Source of the DNA: Lachnospiraceae bacterium oral taxon 500
Lineage (GTDB): Bacteria > Bacillota > Clostridia > Lachnospirales > Vallitaleaceae
Direction: 5' to 3'
Length of the DNA: 64,000 bases
Assembly (NCBI GenBank): GCA_002999035.1
Contig: CP027241.1
Location: 1,553,001 to 1,617,000, forward strand
Within the stretch, counting starts at the first letter, position 1, and every line of letters begins with the position of its first letter. The position numbers were made by a program, and so were the translations under genes. Below, piece after piece: positions 1-7,350 of the stretch. The notes under the pieces are model-generated. The model saw only the letters and a list, made by a program, of their open reading frames with translations, was not told the DNA's origin and searched no databases.

Positions 1-1
1 G

Positions 2-37
2 CTGCAGCCGGAAGTGAGAATTGTAGGCGAAAGATAG
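2..37 (+). CDS. C-terminal end of an upstream gene (partial)
   Basis: An open frame enters from the left edge and ends with TAG at 35-37, encoding 11 residues that end in RIVGER. The next gene starts 9 bases later with its own AGGAGG, so the two are probably in one operon. In Clostridia the gene before yvcK is often rapZ or a PHP-domain gene, but these 11 residues are too few to decide. Confidence 0.3.
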   Translation: MQPEVRIVGER

Positions 38-45
38 GAGGCGGC

Positions 46-1008
46 ATGAAACGGACAAAGGATGAACGCAGGATTGTGTGTGTCGGCGGAGGAACAGGGC
101 TTTCCACATTACTTAGGGGATTAAAGCTTTACGCGGCGGATATTACGGCAATTGTGACCGTAGCCGATAATGGCGGCAGTTCCGGGCAGCTCCGCCGGGA
201 AATGGGGATTTTGCCGCCGGGCGATATCCGTAACTGTGTGCTGGCACTGGCGGAAATAGAGCCTTTAATGGAAAAAGTGTATCAGTACCGCTTTTCCGAG
301 GGCAGTTTAAAGGGACAGAATTTGGGCAATTTGATTATTGCCGCTTTAACCGATATCAGCGGCGGCAGCTTTGAAAAAGCGGTGGAGCAGTTGAGTGATA
401 TTTTGGCGGTGAAAGGCAAGGTTTTGCCGGTTACCGATGAAAAAATAGAACTGATGGCTACTTACTCGGATGGTACGCGCATTTTCGGGGAAGAGGAAAT
501 TGTTTATCAAAACAAGGTTTCCCGCAAAAAGATTCAGACCATCGAAATGCTGCCCAAGCCCCCGCAGGCCAACCGTAAAGCGGTGCGGGCGCTGGAGGAT
601 GCGGAGTTGATTGTGCTTGGACCGGGCAGCCTGTATACCAGTATTATTCCCAATTTATTGGTGAAAGGAATCCCGGAAGCGATTCGCGGGTCGAAAGCGA
701 AAGTGATATATATCGGCAATCTGATGACGCAGCCGGGGGAAACGGATTTTTTTGCGCTGTCTGATCATGTCGGTGCGATTGAGCGGATTTTGGGCAAGAA
801 TGTGATTGATGTGATTGCGATTGACGGCAATAGCCAGCTGCCGGAGAATCTCAGCTTTTATGAAGCGGATGATTCCTATCCGGTCAGAAATGATTTACAG
901 GACTCGACCGAATATAAGGTTGTCAGCGGCAATTTGTGTGTGGCTGACGGTGATTATATCCGGCATGATCCGAAAAATCTGGCTAAGTTCGTTTTGGGCA
1001 TTACCTAA
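46..1008 (+). CDS. yvcK: YvcK/CofD-like gluconeogenesis factor
   Basis: A 320-residue cytoplasmic protein of the YvcK (CofD-like) family. Members bind UDP-sugars and are needed for cell wall synthesis and cell shape on gluconeogenic carbon sources. The glycine-rich nucleotide-binding start VCVGGGTGLSTLLRG (residues 11-25), the ADNGGSSGQLRRE stretch (about 40-52) and PPGDIRN (57-63) are the family hallmarks, and the length is normal. The ATG is preceded by AGGAGG. It is followed by whiA and an HPr-like gene, the conserved order in Bacillota. The stop lies at the left arm of a large palindrome. Confidence 0.93.
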   Translation: MKRTKDERRIVCVGGGTGLSTLLRGLKLYAADITAIVTVADNGGSSGQLRREMGILPPGDIRNCVLALAEIEPLMEKVYQYRFSEGSLKGQNLGNLIIAALTDISGGSFEKAVEQLSDILAVKGKVLPVTDEKIELMATYSDGTRIFGEEEIVYQNKVSRKKIQTIEMLPKPPQANRKAVRALEDAELIVLGPGSLYTSIIPNLLVKGIPEAIRGSKAKVIYIGNLMTQPGETDFFALSDHVGAIERILGKNVIDVIAIDGNSQLPENLSFYEADDSYPVRNDLQDSTEYKVVSGNLCVADGDYIRHDPKNLAKFVLGIT

Positions 1009-1152
1009 ACTTTCCTATGTTTGACAGAACAGTCTTTTTTAGGCTCGTTGCATGGGTAAGAACGGAATGCGATTTGCGCAGCAAATTGCGAGAGTGGACC
1101 CATGCACCCGCTCTTTGAGCGGGATAGAGCCAAAAAAGACTATAGGAAAGTT
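1008..1152. repeat. 145-bp imperfect palindrome (MITE-like) between yvcK and whiA
   Basis: The outer arms are AACTTTCCTAT (1008-1018) and ATAGGAAAGTT (1142-1152), a perfect 11-bp inverted repeat. Inside are further matching arms: AGTCTTTTTTAGGCTC (1031-1046) with GAGCCAAAAAAGACT (1127-1141, one bulge), GCATGGGT (1050-1057) with ACCCATGC (1098-1105), and GCGATTTGC (1069-1077) with GCAAATTGC (1081-1089, one mismatch). A side hairpin, CCCGCTC-TTT-GAGCGGG, sits at 1107-1123. The whole segment folds on itself like a non-autonomous palindromic element. It ends 15 bases before the whiA start. Confidence 0.75.
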
Positions 1153-1167
1153 GAGGTTATTTTGAAG

Positions 1168-2100
1168 ATGTCTTTTTCAGGGCAAGTTAAGCGGGAGCTG
1201 GCGGCGCTGGGCAAAATGCCCCGGCACTGTGCGCTGGCGGAATTAACCGGTTTTTTGTATTTTGGGGCGGACAGCCGGTCCGGGCAGATTCGCTTTCGGA
1301 CGGAAAACCTGGCGGCGGCTGGACGGGTTGGTGAGTTGACAGAAAGATTGCTGCGCTTTCGGCCGGAGGTCAGGCTTCGGCTCAGCCGGCACGGTCGGCG
1401 AATTTATGACAGCTATGTCATCCGGCAGCACCGGCTGCTCCTTGATATTTGCGGCTATCAGCCGCAGCCGGTGTTTACGTTTAAGCAGGCTTGCTGTAAG
1501 CGGGCATTTTTGCGGGGAGCGTTTTTGGCGGCCGGTTCGGTCAGCAGTCCCGAAAAGACCTATCATTTGGAATTTATGACTAAAAATACGATGCTGGCAG
1601 AGCAATTAATCGTTTTAATGCGGGAATTTGAAATTGACGCAAAAATAATTAGACGAAAGAACCTGCCTGTGGTATATTTAAAAGAAGGAGAGCAAATTGT
1701 TCGCCTGTTAAATGTTATGTCGGCGCATTCGGCGCTGATGGAGCTGGAAAATCTGCGGATTGTTAAGGATATGCGCAATTCCGTCAACCGGATTGTGAAT
1801 TGTGAAACAGCCAATTTAAACAAGACAGCGCAGGCGGCCTGGCAGCAGCAGGCAGCGATTAATTTAATTGAGGAAACGGTTGGTCTGGATTTTTTAAACG
1901 AGAGTTTACAGGAAATTGCCATTTTGCGCAAAGCCAATATGGAGGCCAGTTTAAAGGAATTGGGAGAAATGCTTTCTCCTCCCATCGGCCGGTCGGGCGT
2001 GAATCATCGGTTGCAGCGGATCATGGAAATCGCCGAAGACATCAAAGAAAGAAGGGAGAACTTGAAACATGACGAAGAAGACGATAGAGATCAAAATTGA
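1168..2100 (+). CDS. whiA: WhiA DNA-binding regulator
   Basis: A 310-residue WhiA protein: an N-terminal LAGLIDADG-like fold joined to a C-terminal helix-turn-helix. It regulates sporulation and division in actinomycetes and has chromosome-segregation and division roles in Bacillota. I chose ATG 1168 because the family begins MSFS-x-VKREL. An upstream in-frame ATG at 1102 lies inside the palindrome and would add 22 unrelated residues. The C-terminal part has SVNRIVNCETANLNKT and NHRLQRIMEIAEDI, typical of the HTH domain. Its 3' end overlaps the next gene by 32 bases, which suggests translational coupling. Confidence 0.92.
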   Translation: MSFSGQVKRELAALGKMPRHCALAELTGFLYFGADSRSGQIRFRTENLAAAGRVGELTERLLRFRPEVRLRLSRHGRRIYDSYVIRQHRLLLDICGYQPQPVFTFKQACCKRAFLRGAFLAAGSVSSPEKTYHLEFMTKNTMLAEQLIVLMREFEIDAKIIRRKNLPVVYLKEGEQIVRLLNVMSAHSALMELENLRIVKDMRNSVNRIVNCETANLNKTAQAAWQQQAAINLIEETVGLDFLNESLQEIAILRKANMEASLKELGEMLSPPIGRSGVNHRLQRIMEIAEDIKERRENLKHDEEDDRDQN

Positions 2101-2320
2101 TTTGGAGGCCAGACAGGTGGCGTTGTTTGTGCAAATGGCCAATCAGTTTTCCAGTAAAGTGTATATGCAGTTGAAAAACTTGAAAGTAAATGCCAAGAGT
2201 ATTATGGGAATGATGTCGGTCGGAGCGATTGTCGGCGACCGGCTGGAGCTTTCGGCGGACGGCGCCGATGAGGCGGAAGCAATTCCCGCTTTGGAAAGTT
2301 TTCTGTTGGGAAGGGAATAG
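2069..2320 (+). CDS. HPr-family protein, Crh-like (no phosphorylatable His)
   Basis: An 83-residue HPr fold. The regulatory serine segment is intact (NAKSIMGMMS, residues 42-51, matching HPr Ser46). The active-site segment that reads GIHARPA in HPr reads here as LEARQVA, so the PTS-phosphorylated histidine is replaced by Glu. This resembles Crh of Bacillus, where the position is Gln. A role in HPrK/CcpA carbon catabolite signalling without PTS phosphotransfer is inferred. The gene overlaps whiA and is followed two bases later by the rdgB-type gene. Confidence 0.8.
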   Translation: MTKKTIEIKIDLEARQVALFVQMANQFSSKVYMQLKNLKVNAKSIMGMMSVGAIVGDRLELSADGADEAEAIPALESFLLGRE

Positions 2321-2322
2321 GC

Positions 2323-2925
2323 ATGAGCAATTCGATTATTTTTGCAACCAGGAATCAGAAAAAAGTAGAAGAGCTGAACGCGATTCTGGCCGGCAGCGGT
2401 TTGAACATTATTTCCATGGAAGCAGCCGGAATTTACACCGATGTGAAAGAGGACGGTCATTCTTTTGAAGAAAATGCCATTAAAAAAGCATCGACCATTT
2501 CGCGGCTGACCGGAGCGACGGTGTTGGCGGATGATTCGGGGCTGGAAGTTGATTATTTAAACGGTGCACCGGGAATTCATTCCGCCCGTTTTGGCGGCCG
2601 GGATACTTCCTATATTGTAAAAAATAAATTGATTTTGGATTGTTTGAAGGACGCGGAAGGCAGTGAGCGCAAAGCCCGCTTTGTCTGCGTGATTGCGTTG
2701 TGTTTCCCCAACGGCGAAACGGAAGTGCGCCGGGGAGTAATGGAGGGCTATATTGCCGACCGGCAGATGGGGAAAAACGGTTTTGGCTATGATCCGATTT
2801 TCTTTTTGCCGGAATACGGTCAAACATCAGCGCAGTTGCCGCCGGAGGTGAAGAATCAAATCAGTCACCGGGCGCAGGCGCTGAATGAGATGAAAGAGTT
2901 TTTATTGACAATTTATAACTGCTAA
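2323..2925 (+). CDS. rdgB: XTP/dITP pyrophosphatase, RdgB/HAM1 family
   Basis: A 200-residue cytoplasmic house-cleaning enzyme that hydrolyses non-canonical purine triphosphates (XTP, dITP, ITP) to monophosphate and pyrophosphate. Family signatures are visible: the N-terminal FATRNQKKVEEL (residues 6-17), VLADDSGLEVDYLNGAPGIHSARF (about 67-90) and GFGYDPIF near 153. Length and motifs are normal. It lies two bases after the HPr-like gene, so it is the last gene of the yvcK-whiA-HPr cluster before a terminator-rich gap. Confidence 0.93.
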   Translation: MSNSIIFATRNQKKVEELNAILAGSGLNIISMEAAGIYTDVKEDGHSFEENAIKKASTISRLTGATVLADDSGLEVDYLNGAPGIHSARFGGRDTSYIVKNKLILDCLKDAEGSERKARFVCVIALCFPNGETEVRRGVMEGYIADRQMGKNGFGYDPIFFLPEYGQTSAQLPPEVKNQISHRAQALNEMKEFLLTIYNC

Positions 2926-3078
2926 TTCACATCCACTCGTAATTCATTGTCAGAATTACGGTTGGTTTGCCCTGTAACGGAGTCAGCAGACAGATGAGCC
3001 TGATGCGGCCGGAAAGCTTGCTTTTAAGGGGTATATGAAATATAAATAGTTATATGCTTATCGTTTAGACAAGGAGAT

Positions 3079-3140
3079 GGCAGGTTTGATAGAATGGAAA
3101 GTTTACTTTCAAAAGAAATATCAAGCCTGCCTATTTATTT
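3079..3140 (+). terminator. Probable intrinsic terminator or structured leader
   Basis: GGCAGGTTTGATA (3079-3091) pairs with TATCAAGCCTGCC (3119-3131) with a single G-T pair, and is followed by a T-rich run (tatttattttt). It lies in the 287-bp gap between the rdgB-type gene and the NusG-II gene. A smaller hairpin, CGTAATT...AATTACG, is at 2938-2960. The rest of the gap shows nothing else I can name. Confidence 0.5.
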
Positions 3141-3212
3141 TTGCACAATGGAAGGAAACCGGCAGACTGGTTTGACAGGCCGGAAAGTTTGTGCTTTTAT
3201 AGGAATCATAAC

Positions 3213-3578
3213 ATGAAAATCAGGAAAAAAGATATTTTGTTATTGCTGGTGCTTTTGGGGCTGGCGGGAATCGGCATGGGGCTTTTGCAGCTGCGGCCGG
3301 CGGCGGATCGGGTAGTGGTTAAACAGGACGGTAAGGTAATCGGCAGCTACCTGCTGGCGCAGGATCGAGAAATTTTACTGGACAATGATTGGGGCCGAAA
3401 TAAAATTCGGATCAAGGGCGGACAGGTTTCGGTGACGGAGGCCGACTGCCCGGATCAGATTTGCGTCCGGCACCGGCCGGTCAGCCGCGATCAGGAAACC
3501 ATTGTCTGCCTGCCGCACCGGCTGGTGGTGGAAGTCATTCGGGCCGGGGGAAAAGGGGTGGATATGATTGCAGACTAA
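3213..3578 (+). CDS. NusG domain II-containing membrane-anchored protein
   Basis: A 121-residue protein with one N-terminal membrane segment (residues 7-26, rich in Leu, Ile and Gly) followed by an extracytoplasmic NusG domain II (PF07009). The pair CPDQICVRH and IVCLPHRLVVEV with conserved cysteines is typical. I chose ATG 3213 because an upstream in-frame start would add 24 hydrophilic residues before the membrane helix. The next gene starts 11 bases before its stop. This gene and the Gx transporter are a common pair in Clostridia, often near flavin-transfer (ApbE) or Rnf-type genes; the function is unknown. Confidence 0.85.
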   Translation: MKIRKKDILLLLVLLGLAGIGMGLLQLRPAADRVVVKQDGKVIGSYLLAQDREILLDNDWGRNKIRIKGGQVSVTEADCPDQICVRHRPVSRDQETIVCLPHRLVVEVIRAGGKGVDMIAD

Positions 3579-4059
3579 ACAAAGATTTACACGGATGGCG
3601 CTCTTTGTTGCGCTGGCTATGATTTTTAGTTATCTTGAATTCTTGCTGCCGCTGCCCGTTCCGTTTCCGGGAATTAAACTGGGATTAGCTAATTTGGCGA
3701 TTGTGGTACCCCTTTATTTATGGGGGCTTTTTCCGGCGCTGGCGATTTCCCTGCTGCGGATTGCTTTGGTCGGGATTACCTTTGGGAGTCTGGCGACGAT
3801 TTTATATAGTTTATTTGGAGCACTTCTCAGCTTAGCGGTGATGGCGGGGCTGAAAAAATGGAATGTTTTTTCCGTGACCGGGGTCAGTATGGCAGGCGGG
3901 GTTTGTCATAATATCGGTCAGCTCGCGGCGGCAGCGCTGATTGTGGAAAACATCAGACTCTTTTATTATCTGCCGGTGCTGCTGGCGGCCGGTGCGCTGA
4001 CCGGCTTTGCCATCGGGGCGGTATCGGCGCAGGTTTTAAAGCGGCTGCCAACTCTTTAG
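3568..4059 (+). CDS. Gx transporter family (heptaprenyl diphosphate synthase component I-like) membrane protein
   Basis: A 163-residue polytopic membrane protein of the family once called heptaprenyl diphosphate synthase component I (PF07456), now usually Gx transporter family. The PFPGIKLGLANLAIVVPLYLWG stretch near residues 31-52 is diagnostic. About five hydrophobic segments follow. Translation probably starts at TTG 3568, with AAAGGGG upstream and coupling to the NusG-II gene; ATG 3595 is an alternative. It is the last core-genome gene before the accessory DNA. Confidence 0.85.
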   Translation: MQTKQRFTRMALFVALAMIFSYLEFLLPLPVPFPGIKLGLANLAIVVPLYLWGLFPALAISLLRIALVGITFGSLATILYSLFGALLSLAVMAGLKKWNVFSVTGVSMAGGVCHNIGQLAAAALIVENIRLFYYLPVLLAAGALTGFAIGAVSAQVLKRLPTL

Positions 4060-4151
4060 TTACTATGTTTGCAAATGAAAAGCTTCCAAAGAAGCGAAAA
4101 AGATAAGGAATTGTCGGTGTGGTCTTCGGATTGCAGCGGCTTCTGTTTGTT

Positions 4152-4223
4152 TTTCTTGGGAACCTTGATAACCTTATTACCTTTCATCAGCGTAAGCGGT
4201 GGTTGTCAATTCAAACTGGATAA
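4152..4223 (+). pseudogene. Fragment of a type I restriction specificity subunit (hsdS)
   Basis: One frame encodes FLGNLDNLITFHQRK and then runs into unrelated residues and a stop at 4221. This is the conserved segment just before the C-terminal helix of HsdS proteins. The expected continuation (LEKLQNIKKSMLEKMFV) is found at 6358-6411 instead. Both pieces contain CATCAGCGTAAGC (4185-4197 and 6346-6358). Recombination at this repeat appears to have split the gene. Confidence 0.6.
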
Positions 4224-4679
4224 TGACCGCATGACCAAATCCACATCTTTGTTTTCCAGTTCTTTGATAATGTGGAGATATGTTTTTTGAGTGGTGGTCA
4301 TACTGGAATGTCCTAATCTCTGAGCGACACTTACTATTGATACTCCGGCAAATAAAAGCAGAGATGCGTGTGTATGCCTAAGTCCGTGAATAGAAATAAT
4401 AGGTATGTCAACACTTTTGCAATGTCTGGATAGGATGTCGTTTGCTGTAGAATTGTAGATATTACCCGAAACAAAAATAGGTTCATCTTTAGGCAGGTTT
4501 TTCACAAGTGTTGAGAACTGAATTATGAGTTGCCAATCTATTTGAATTTTTCTGATTGATGACTGATTTTTTGTTGGCATAAAACCATAACCACTTTTAT
4601 AATCCCAAGTTTTATTGATTGATAATGATTGCTTAGAAAAATCATTCGGTGTAATGGCTAAAGCCTCCGAAAACCTCAT
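4206..4679 (-). pseudogene. Tyrosine recombinase (integrase), N-terminally truncated
   Basis: The frame encodes the catalytic half of a phage-type integrase: GMRFSEALAIT with the first catalytic Arg, HGLRHTHASLL (the H-x-x-R box), RLGHSSMTTTQKTYLH with a conserved His and the nucleophilic Tyr. The reading frame continues a few codons upstream to about 4706 (DWFILLVAKTG) and then hits a stop, so the arm-binding and core-binding domains are missing. Integrases beside hsdS genes often mediate S-subunit switching. This one is probably inactive. Confidence 0.75.
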
Positions 4680-4706
4680 TCCTGTTTTAGCTACTAATAA
4701 GATAAA

Positions 4707-4994
4707 CCAATCCTAATTAAGATCTTGACTTGGTATTTCAAAGATCAGGGAGTGAAACAAAATAGCAAGAGCAATATCCCTACTTTAGAAGAATATGAGA
4801 GAGGAGATTTTTTATGAGCGATTTAAAGGAAACCATCATTGACGGTATTTGAACAAATTATAAAACTCGAAATAAAAAGGCGGAAATCCACCTGATTTTT
4901 TTATCTATTCTTGATTCGTTTATCGATTTATGATAAAATAAACTCGAAATAAAAAGGTGGAAATCCACCTAAATTATTCTTGCGAGGTAGTTAT
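4707..4994. other. Gene-poor junction with gene debris
   Basis: Between the integrase remnant and the ATPase gene there is no full gene. A frame ending near 4816 (NSKSNIPTLEEYERGDFL then stop) looks like the tail of a lost gene. ATG 4814 opens a 12-codon frame that stops at once. The remainder is the pair of 31-bp direct repeats listed separately. Confidence 0.4.
4863..4970. repeat. Two 31-bp direct repeats with internal hairpin upstream of the DUF4143 ATPase
   Basis: The sequence aaactcgaaataaaaaggYg followed by gaaatccacct occurs at 4863-4893 and 4940-4970, differing at one base. The 3' half is a palindrome, AGGTGG-AAAT-CCACCT. The first copy is followed by a T-run, so it could terminate transcription. 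The second ends 24 bases before the ATPase start codon. Repeats placed this way suggest autoregulation or the boundary of a small mobile cassette. Confidence 0.7.
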
Positions 4995-6290
4995 ATGATC
5001 ATTAAACGAGATTATTATCTAAAGAAAATTATAGATAAAAGAGAAAATGGTAGGATAAAGATTATTACAGGGATAAGAAGATGTGGGAAATCATATCTGT
5101 TATTTAATTTGTACCAAGAGTACCTATTGTCTAAAGGCGTCAAAGAAAATCAAATTATATCAATTGCACTTGATGAAATAGATAATCTTGAATATAGGAA
5201 TCCATTCAGATTGAACGAGTACATCAAGGAAAAAACTAAAAACAGAGATCAAATATACTACATTTTCATTGATGAAATTCAATTATCTGTGGCTGTAAGC
5301 AATCCCTATATTGATAGCAAAGAAGAGAATGTAACTTTTGTTGATGTATTGCTCGGACTTATGAAACATAGCAATTTGGACATTTATGTAACAGGCAGTA
5401 ATTCTAAAATGCTCTCATCTGATGTGCTGACACAGTTTAGAGATCGTGGTGATGAGATACATGTAAATCCTCTATCATTTGCAGAAGCTTACGATTTGTA
5501 TGAAAAGAAAGAGCAGGCTTTTGAGAATTATACCGTATATGGAGGTATGCCATATATCTATAGTTTAAAAAGTGATGAGGAAAAGAATCAATACTTGAAG
5601 GACTTATTTAGGGAAACATATATAAAGGATATTCTTGAAAGAAATAACATACAAAATGAGAAGGAGGTACTTGAATTACTGCTTGACTTCACATCTTCCG
5701 CCATTGGTTCACTAACTAATCCGACTAAACTTTCAAGAAGATTTTTGTCAGAGAAGCAGATAAAAATATCTTCCAATACAATTTCCAAATATCTTAGTTT
5801 CTTTGAAGAGGCATATGTTATATACCATGCCAACAGATATGATGTTAAGGGTTCAAGATATTTCTCAACGCCACTAAAATATTACTTTGCAGATGTAGGT
5901 CTTAGAAATGCAAGATTAAATTTTAGGCAAGTAGAAGACACACATATTATGGAAAACATCATCTATAACGACTTGCTTCGTAGAGGATATAATATAGATG
6001 TTGGTGTGGTTGAGCACGATTTTAAGAAAGATGGAAACAGAAGAAAGGTTCAGCTTGAGGTTGATTTTGTTATAAACAAAGGGCATCAAAGGTACTATAT
6101 TCAATCAGCTTTAAATGTAGACAGTACAGAGAAAAGAGAGCAAGAAACGGCATCACTTAAGAAAATAGATGATTCATTTAAAAAGATTGTGATTGTAAGG
6201 AAGCAGATTATTCCCAGACATGATAATGCTGGTATTTTATACATTGGAGTAGAGGATTTTTTGCTTAATGAATCAATCATAGATTTATAA
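4995..6290 (+). CDS. AAA-family ATPase with C-terminal DUF4143
   Basis: A 431-residue cytoplasmic protein. Residues about 20-140 form an AAA_14 ATPase core with Walker A GIRRCGKS and Walker B IFIDEIQ. Sensor-like TGSNSKML follows near 140. The C-terminal half matches DUF4143, with a PD-(D/E)XK-like pattern (VQLEVDFVINKG). I chose ATG 4995 with GAGG upstream, not TTG 4980. These proteins are common, patchily distributed, mobile accessory genes without a known function. The AT-rich composition differs from the core genes to the left. Confidence 0.85.
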   Translation: MIIKRDYYLKKIIDKRENGRIKIITGIRRCGKSYLLFNLYQEYLLSKGVKENQIISIALDEIDNLEYRNPFRLNEYIKEKTKNRDQIYYIFIDEIQLSVAVSNPYIDSKEENVTFVDVLLGLMKHSNLDIYVTGSNSKMLSSDVLTQFRDRGDEIHVNPLSFAEAYDLYEKKEQAFENYTVYGGMPYIYSLKSDEEKNQYLKDLFRETYIKDILERNNIQNEKEVLELLLDFTSSAIGSLTNPTKLSRRFLSEKQIKISSNTISKYLSFFEEAYVIYHANRYDVKGSRYFSTPLKYYFADVGLRNARLNFRQVEDTHIMENIIYNDLLRRGYNIDVGVVEHDFKKDGNRRKVQLEVDFVINKGHQRYYIQSALNVDSTEKREQETASLKKIDDSFKKIVIVRKQIIPRHDNAGILYIGVEDFLLNESIIDL

Positions 6291-6345
6291 AAATATTTTG
6301 TGTCATTTGCTTGACACGAGAGGGTTCCGCCTCACTGCTTATTAA

Positions 6346-6411
6346 CATCAGCGTAAGCTGGAAAAGCTGCAAAATATCAAGAAATCTATGCTGGAAAAGA
6401 TGTTTGTTTAG
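6346..6411 (+). pseudogene. C-terminal end of a type I specificity subunit (hsdS)
   Basis: The frame encodes HQRKLEKLQNIKKSMLEKMFV and then TAG. That is the classic C-terminal coiled helix of HsdS proteins, which spaces the two target-recognition domains. The frame is closed by TAA just upstream, so no S subunit can be made. Together with the fragment at 4152-4223 it marks a split gene. Confidence 0.65.
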
Positions 6412-6504
6412 GAGGAAATGCGAAAATGGACAAGTTGATCTTATTGATTCCGATGCCAATCGTGTAACTAAGGTGTTCAGTACACTTTTTAAGGGGTGAT
6501 GATT

Positions 6505-6720
6505 ATGAGAGCCTATTCAAATGATTATTTGAATGATGTGGTGGAAAATCAGGGAAAACTCTTTGACTTCGTTGCTCAAAATTTCTCCGATAAGGACACC
6601 GATGACTTTATTAAAACCTATATGCAAAGCAAAACAAGAAAAAGCATTGATGAAGCGAAAGCTTATGTCAATACCATGAGTGCTAAAGAGTTGTGGGATG
6701 AAAGATCCCGACAGGTTTGA
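6505..6720 (+). CDS. Small protein MRAYSNDYL family, possibly truncated
   Basis: A 71-residue acidic protein starting MRAYSNDYLNDVVENQG, with AAGGGG eight bases before ATG 6505. I do not recognise a function. From memory, related Firmicutes proteins that begin this way are longer and lie beside toxin-antitoxin or restriction genes, so the stop after KELWDERSRQV may mark a truncation. That would fit the decayed genes around it. Confidence 0.5.
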   Translation: MRAYSNDYLNDVVENQGKLFDFVAQNFSDKDTDDFIKTYMQSKTRKSIDEAKAYVNTMSAKELWDERSRQV

Positions 6721-6729
6721 TAAAACAAA

Positions 6730-6813
6730 ATGGAAAGGGAAAAATTTGCTTGGATATACCCTTATGATGGTGCGGGAACGCTTGTAATTCACTCTTACTT
6801 GGGAACAGCGTAA
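6730..6813 (+). CDS. Short ORF, unknown
   Basis: A 27-codon frame (MEREKFAWIYPYDGAGTLVI, ending YLGTA) starts 9 bases after the previous stop, with GG-rich sequence inside but no clear ribosome site before it. Its stop lies within CAGCGTAAGCTG (6806-6817), which matches 12 bases of the hsdS repeat region at 6349-6360. It is probably a gene fragment. Confidence 0.25.
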   Translation: MEREKFAWIYPYDGAGTLVIHSYLGTA

Positions 6814-7074
6814 GCTGCGCCCTTATGGTTCTCGCATTTTAGAAGAATCCAAAATCTCTCCTGTTTTTTCGCTGACACGATCTTTTTGCGTAAGTGGCAA
6901 ACTCGGGATGAAAAAAATAAAACAGATTTTTTTGTTACATTTTAACAGAACTTGTGGTATACTGTTGCGGTGTCGGTCGCTCCGCCGGCACAAAAAATAT
7001 TTTTGAAACGGAAGGAGGACCGTAGAACCTGAAAGGAGCAAACAATATTTAGACATTAGAAAAAGAGGAAGATT
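6814..7074. other. Intergenic region upstream of the interrupted secretory gene
   Basis: No gene is visible. The stretch holds a CTGACACGA/GCGTAAG segment at 6873-6894 that echoes the hsdS-side sequence near 6312-6357, a good promoter (6935-6963), and a purine-rich leader with two AGGAGG-like sites (about 7011-7040) before ATG 7075. Confidence 0.4.
6935..6963 (+). promoter_or_regulatory. Sigma-A type promoter
   Basis: TTACAT (6935-6940) and TATACT (6958-6963) are separated by 17 bases. It lies 112 bases upstream of the short secretory-type ORF at 7075 and would drive it. The leader between them contains a GC-rich hairpin-like segment. Confidence 0.55.
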
Positions 7075-7179
7075 ATGAAAATAGAAAGATTTTTGGCATT
7101 TATTCTTTTGATAGGGCTATTCTTGTGTAATCTGACACACATAATACAAAAAAACCATTTCATCCGAAAAAAAACGTAA
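7075..7179 (+). pseudogene. N-terminus of a secreted or membrane protein gene cut by the prophage
   Basis: ATG 7075, preceded by AAGAGGAAG, opens MKIERFLAFILLIGLFLCN, a typical signal peptide with a basic start and a hydrophobic core. The frame then runs into phage-end sequence at 7133 and stops after 34 codons. The promoter and ribosome site look functional, so the gene was probably broken by phage insertion. Its remainder is not found at the right end of the prophage. Confidence 0.5.
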
Positions 7180-7260
7180 AAAAAAGAAAAACCCCGAAAA
7201 AAGGCTAAAAATCAACGAAATTCAAATGTGAAAAAACGAAAAACAACCGAAAAATCAAAA

Positions 7261-7297
7261 AGGAGCTGTCAGAAAAAAATCGGACAAGCTCCTTTCA
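7261..7297 (-). terminator. Intrinsic terminator of the repressor transcript
   Basis: AGGAGCT-GTC (7261-7270) pairs with GAC-A-AGCTCCT (7284-7294 region). On the minus strand the hairpin is followed by TTTTTGATTTTT. It would end leftward transcription from the repressor gene. Confidence 0.6.
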
Positions 7298-7350
7298 AAA
7301 TTATCAAAAAATCGTAGTATTAAAATTTCATTCAAAAATCATTCTAAAAA

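Noticed and set aside
1102-1167. Upstream in-frame ATG adding 22 residues to WhiA
   Set aside because: It lies inside the palindromic element, the residues do not fit the family, and MSFSGQVKREL at 1168 is the usual start.
4069-4290. A 73-codon frame after the Gx transporter gene
   Set aside because: No ribosome site or recognisable protein; the hsdS motif is in another frame and the 3' part is antisense to the integrase.
6806-6817. CAGCGTAAGCTG as a third hsdS recombination site
   Set aside because: Only 12 bases match and the surrounding sequence does not resemble hsdS, so chance cannot be excluded.
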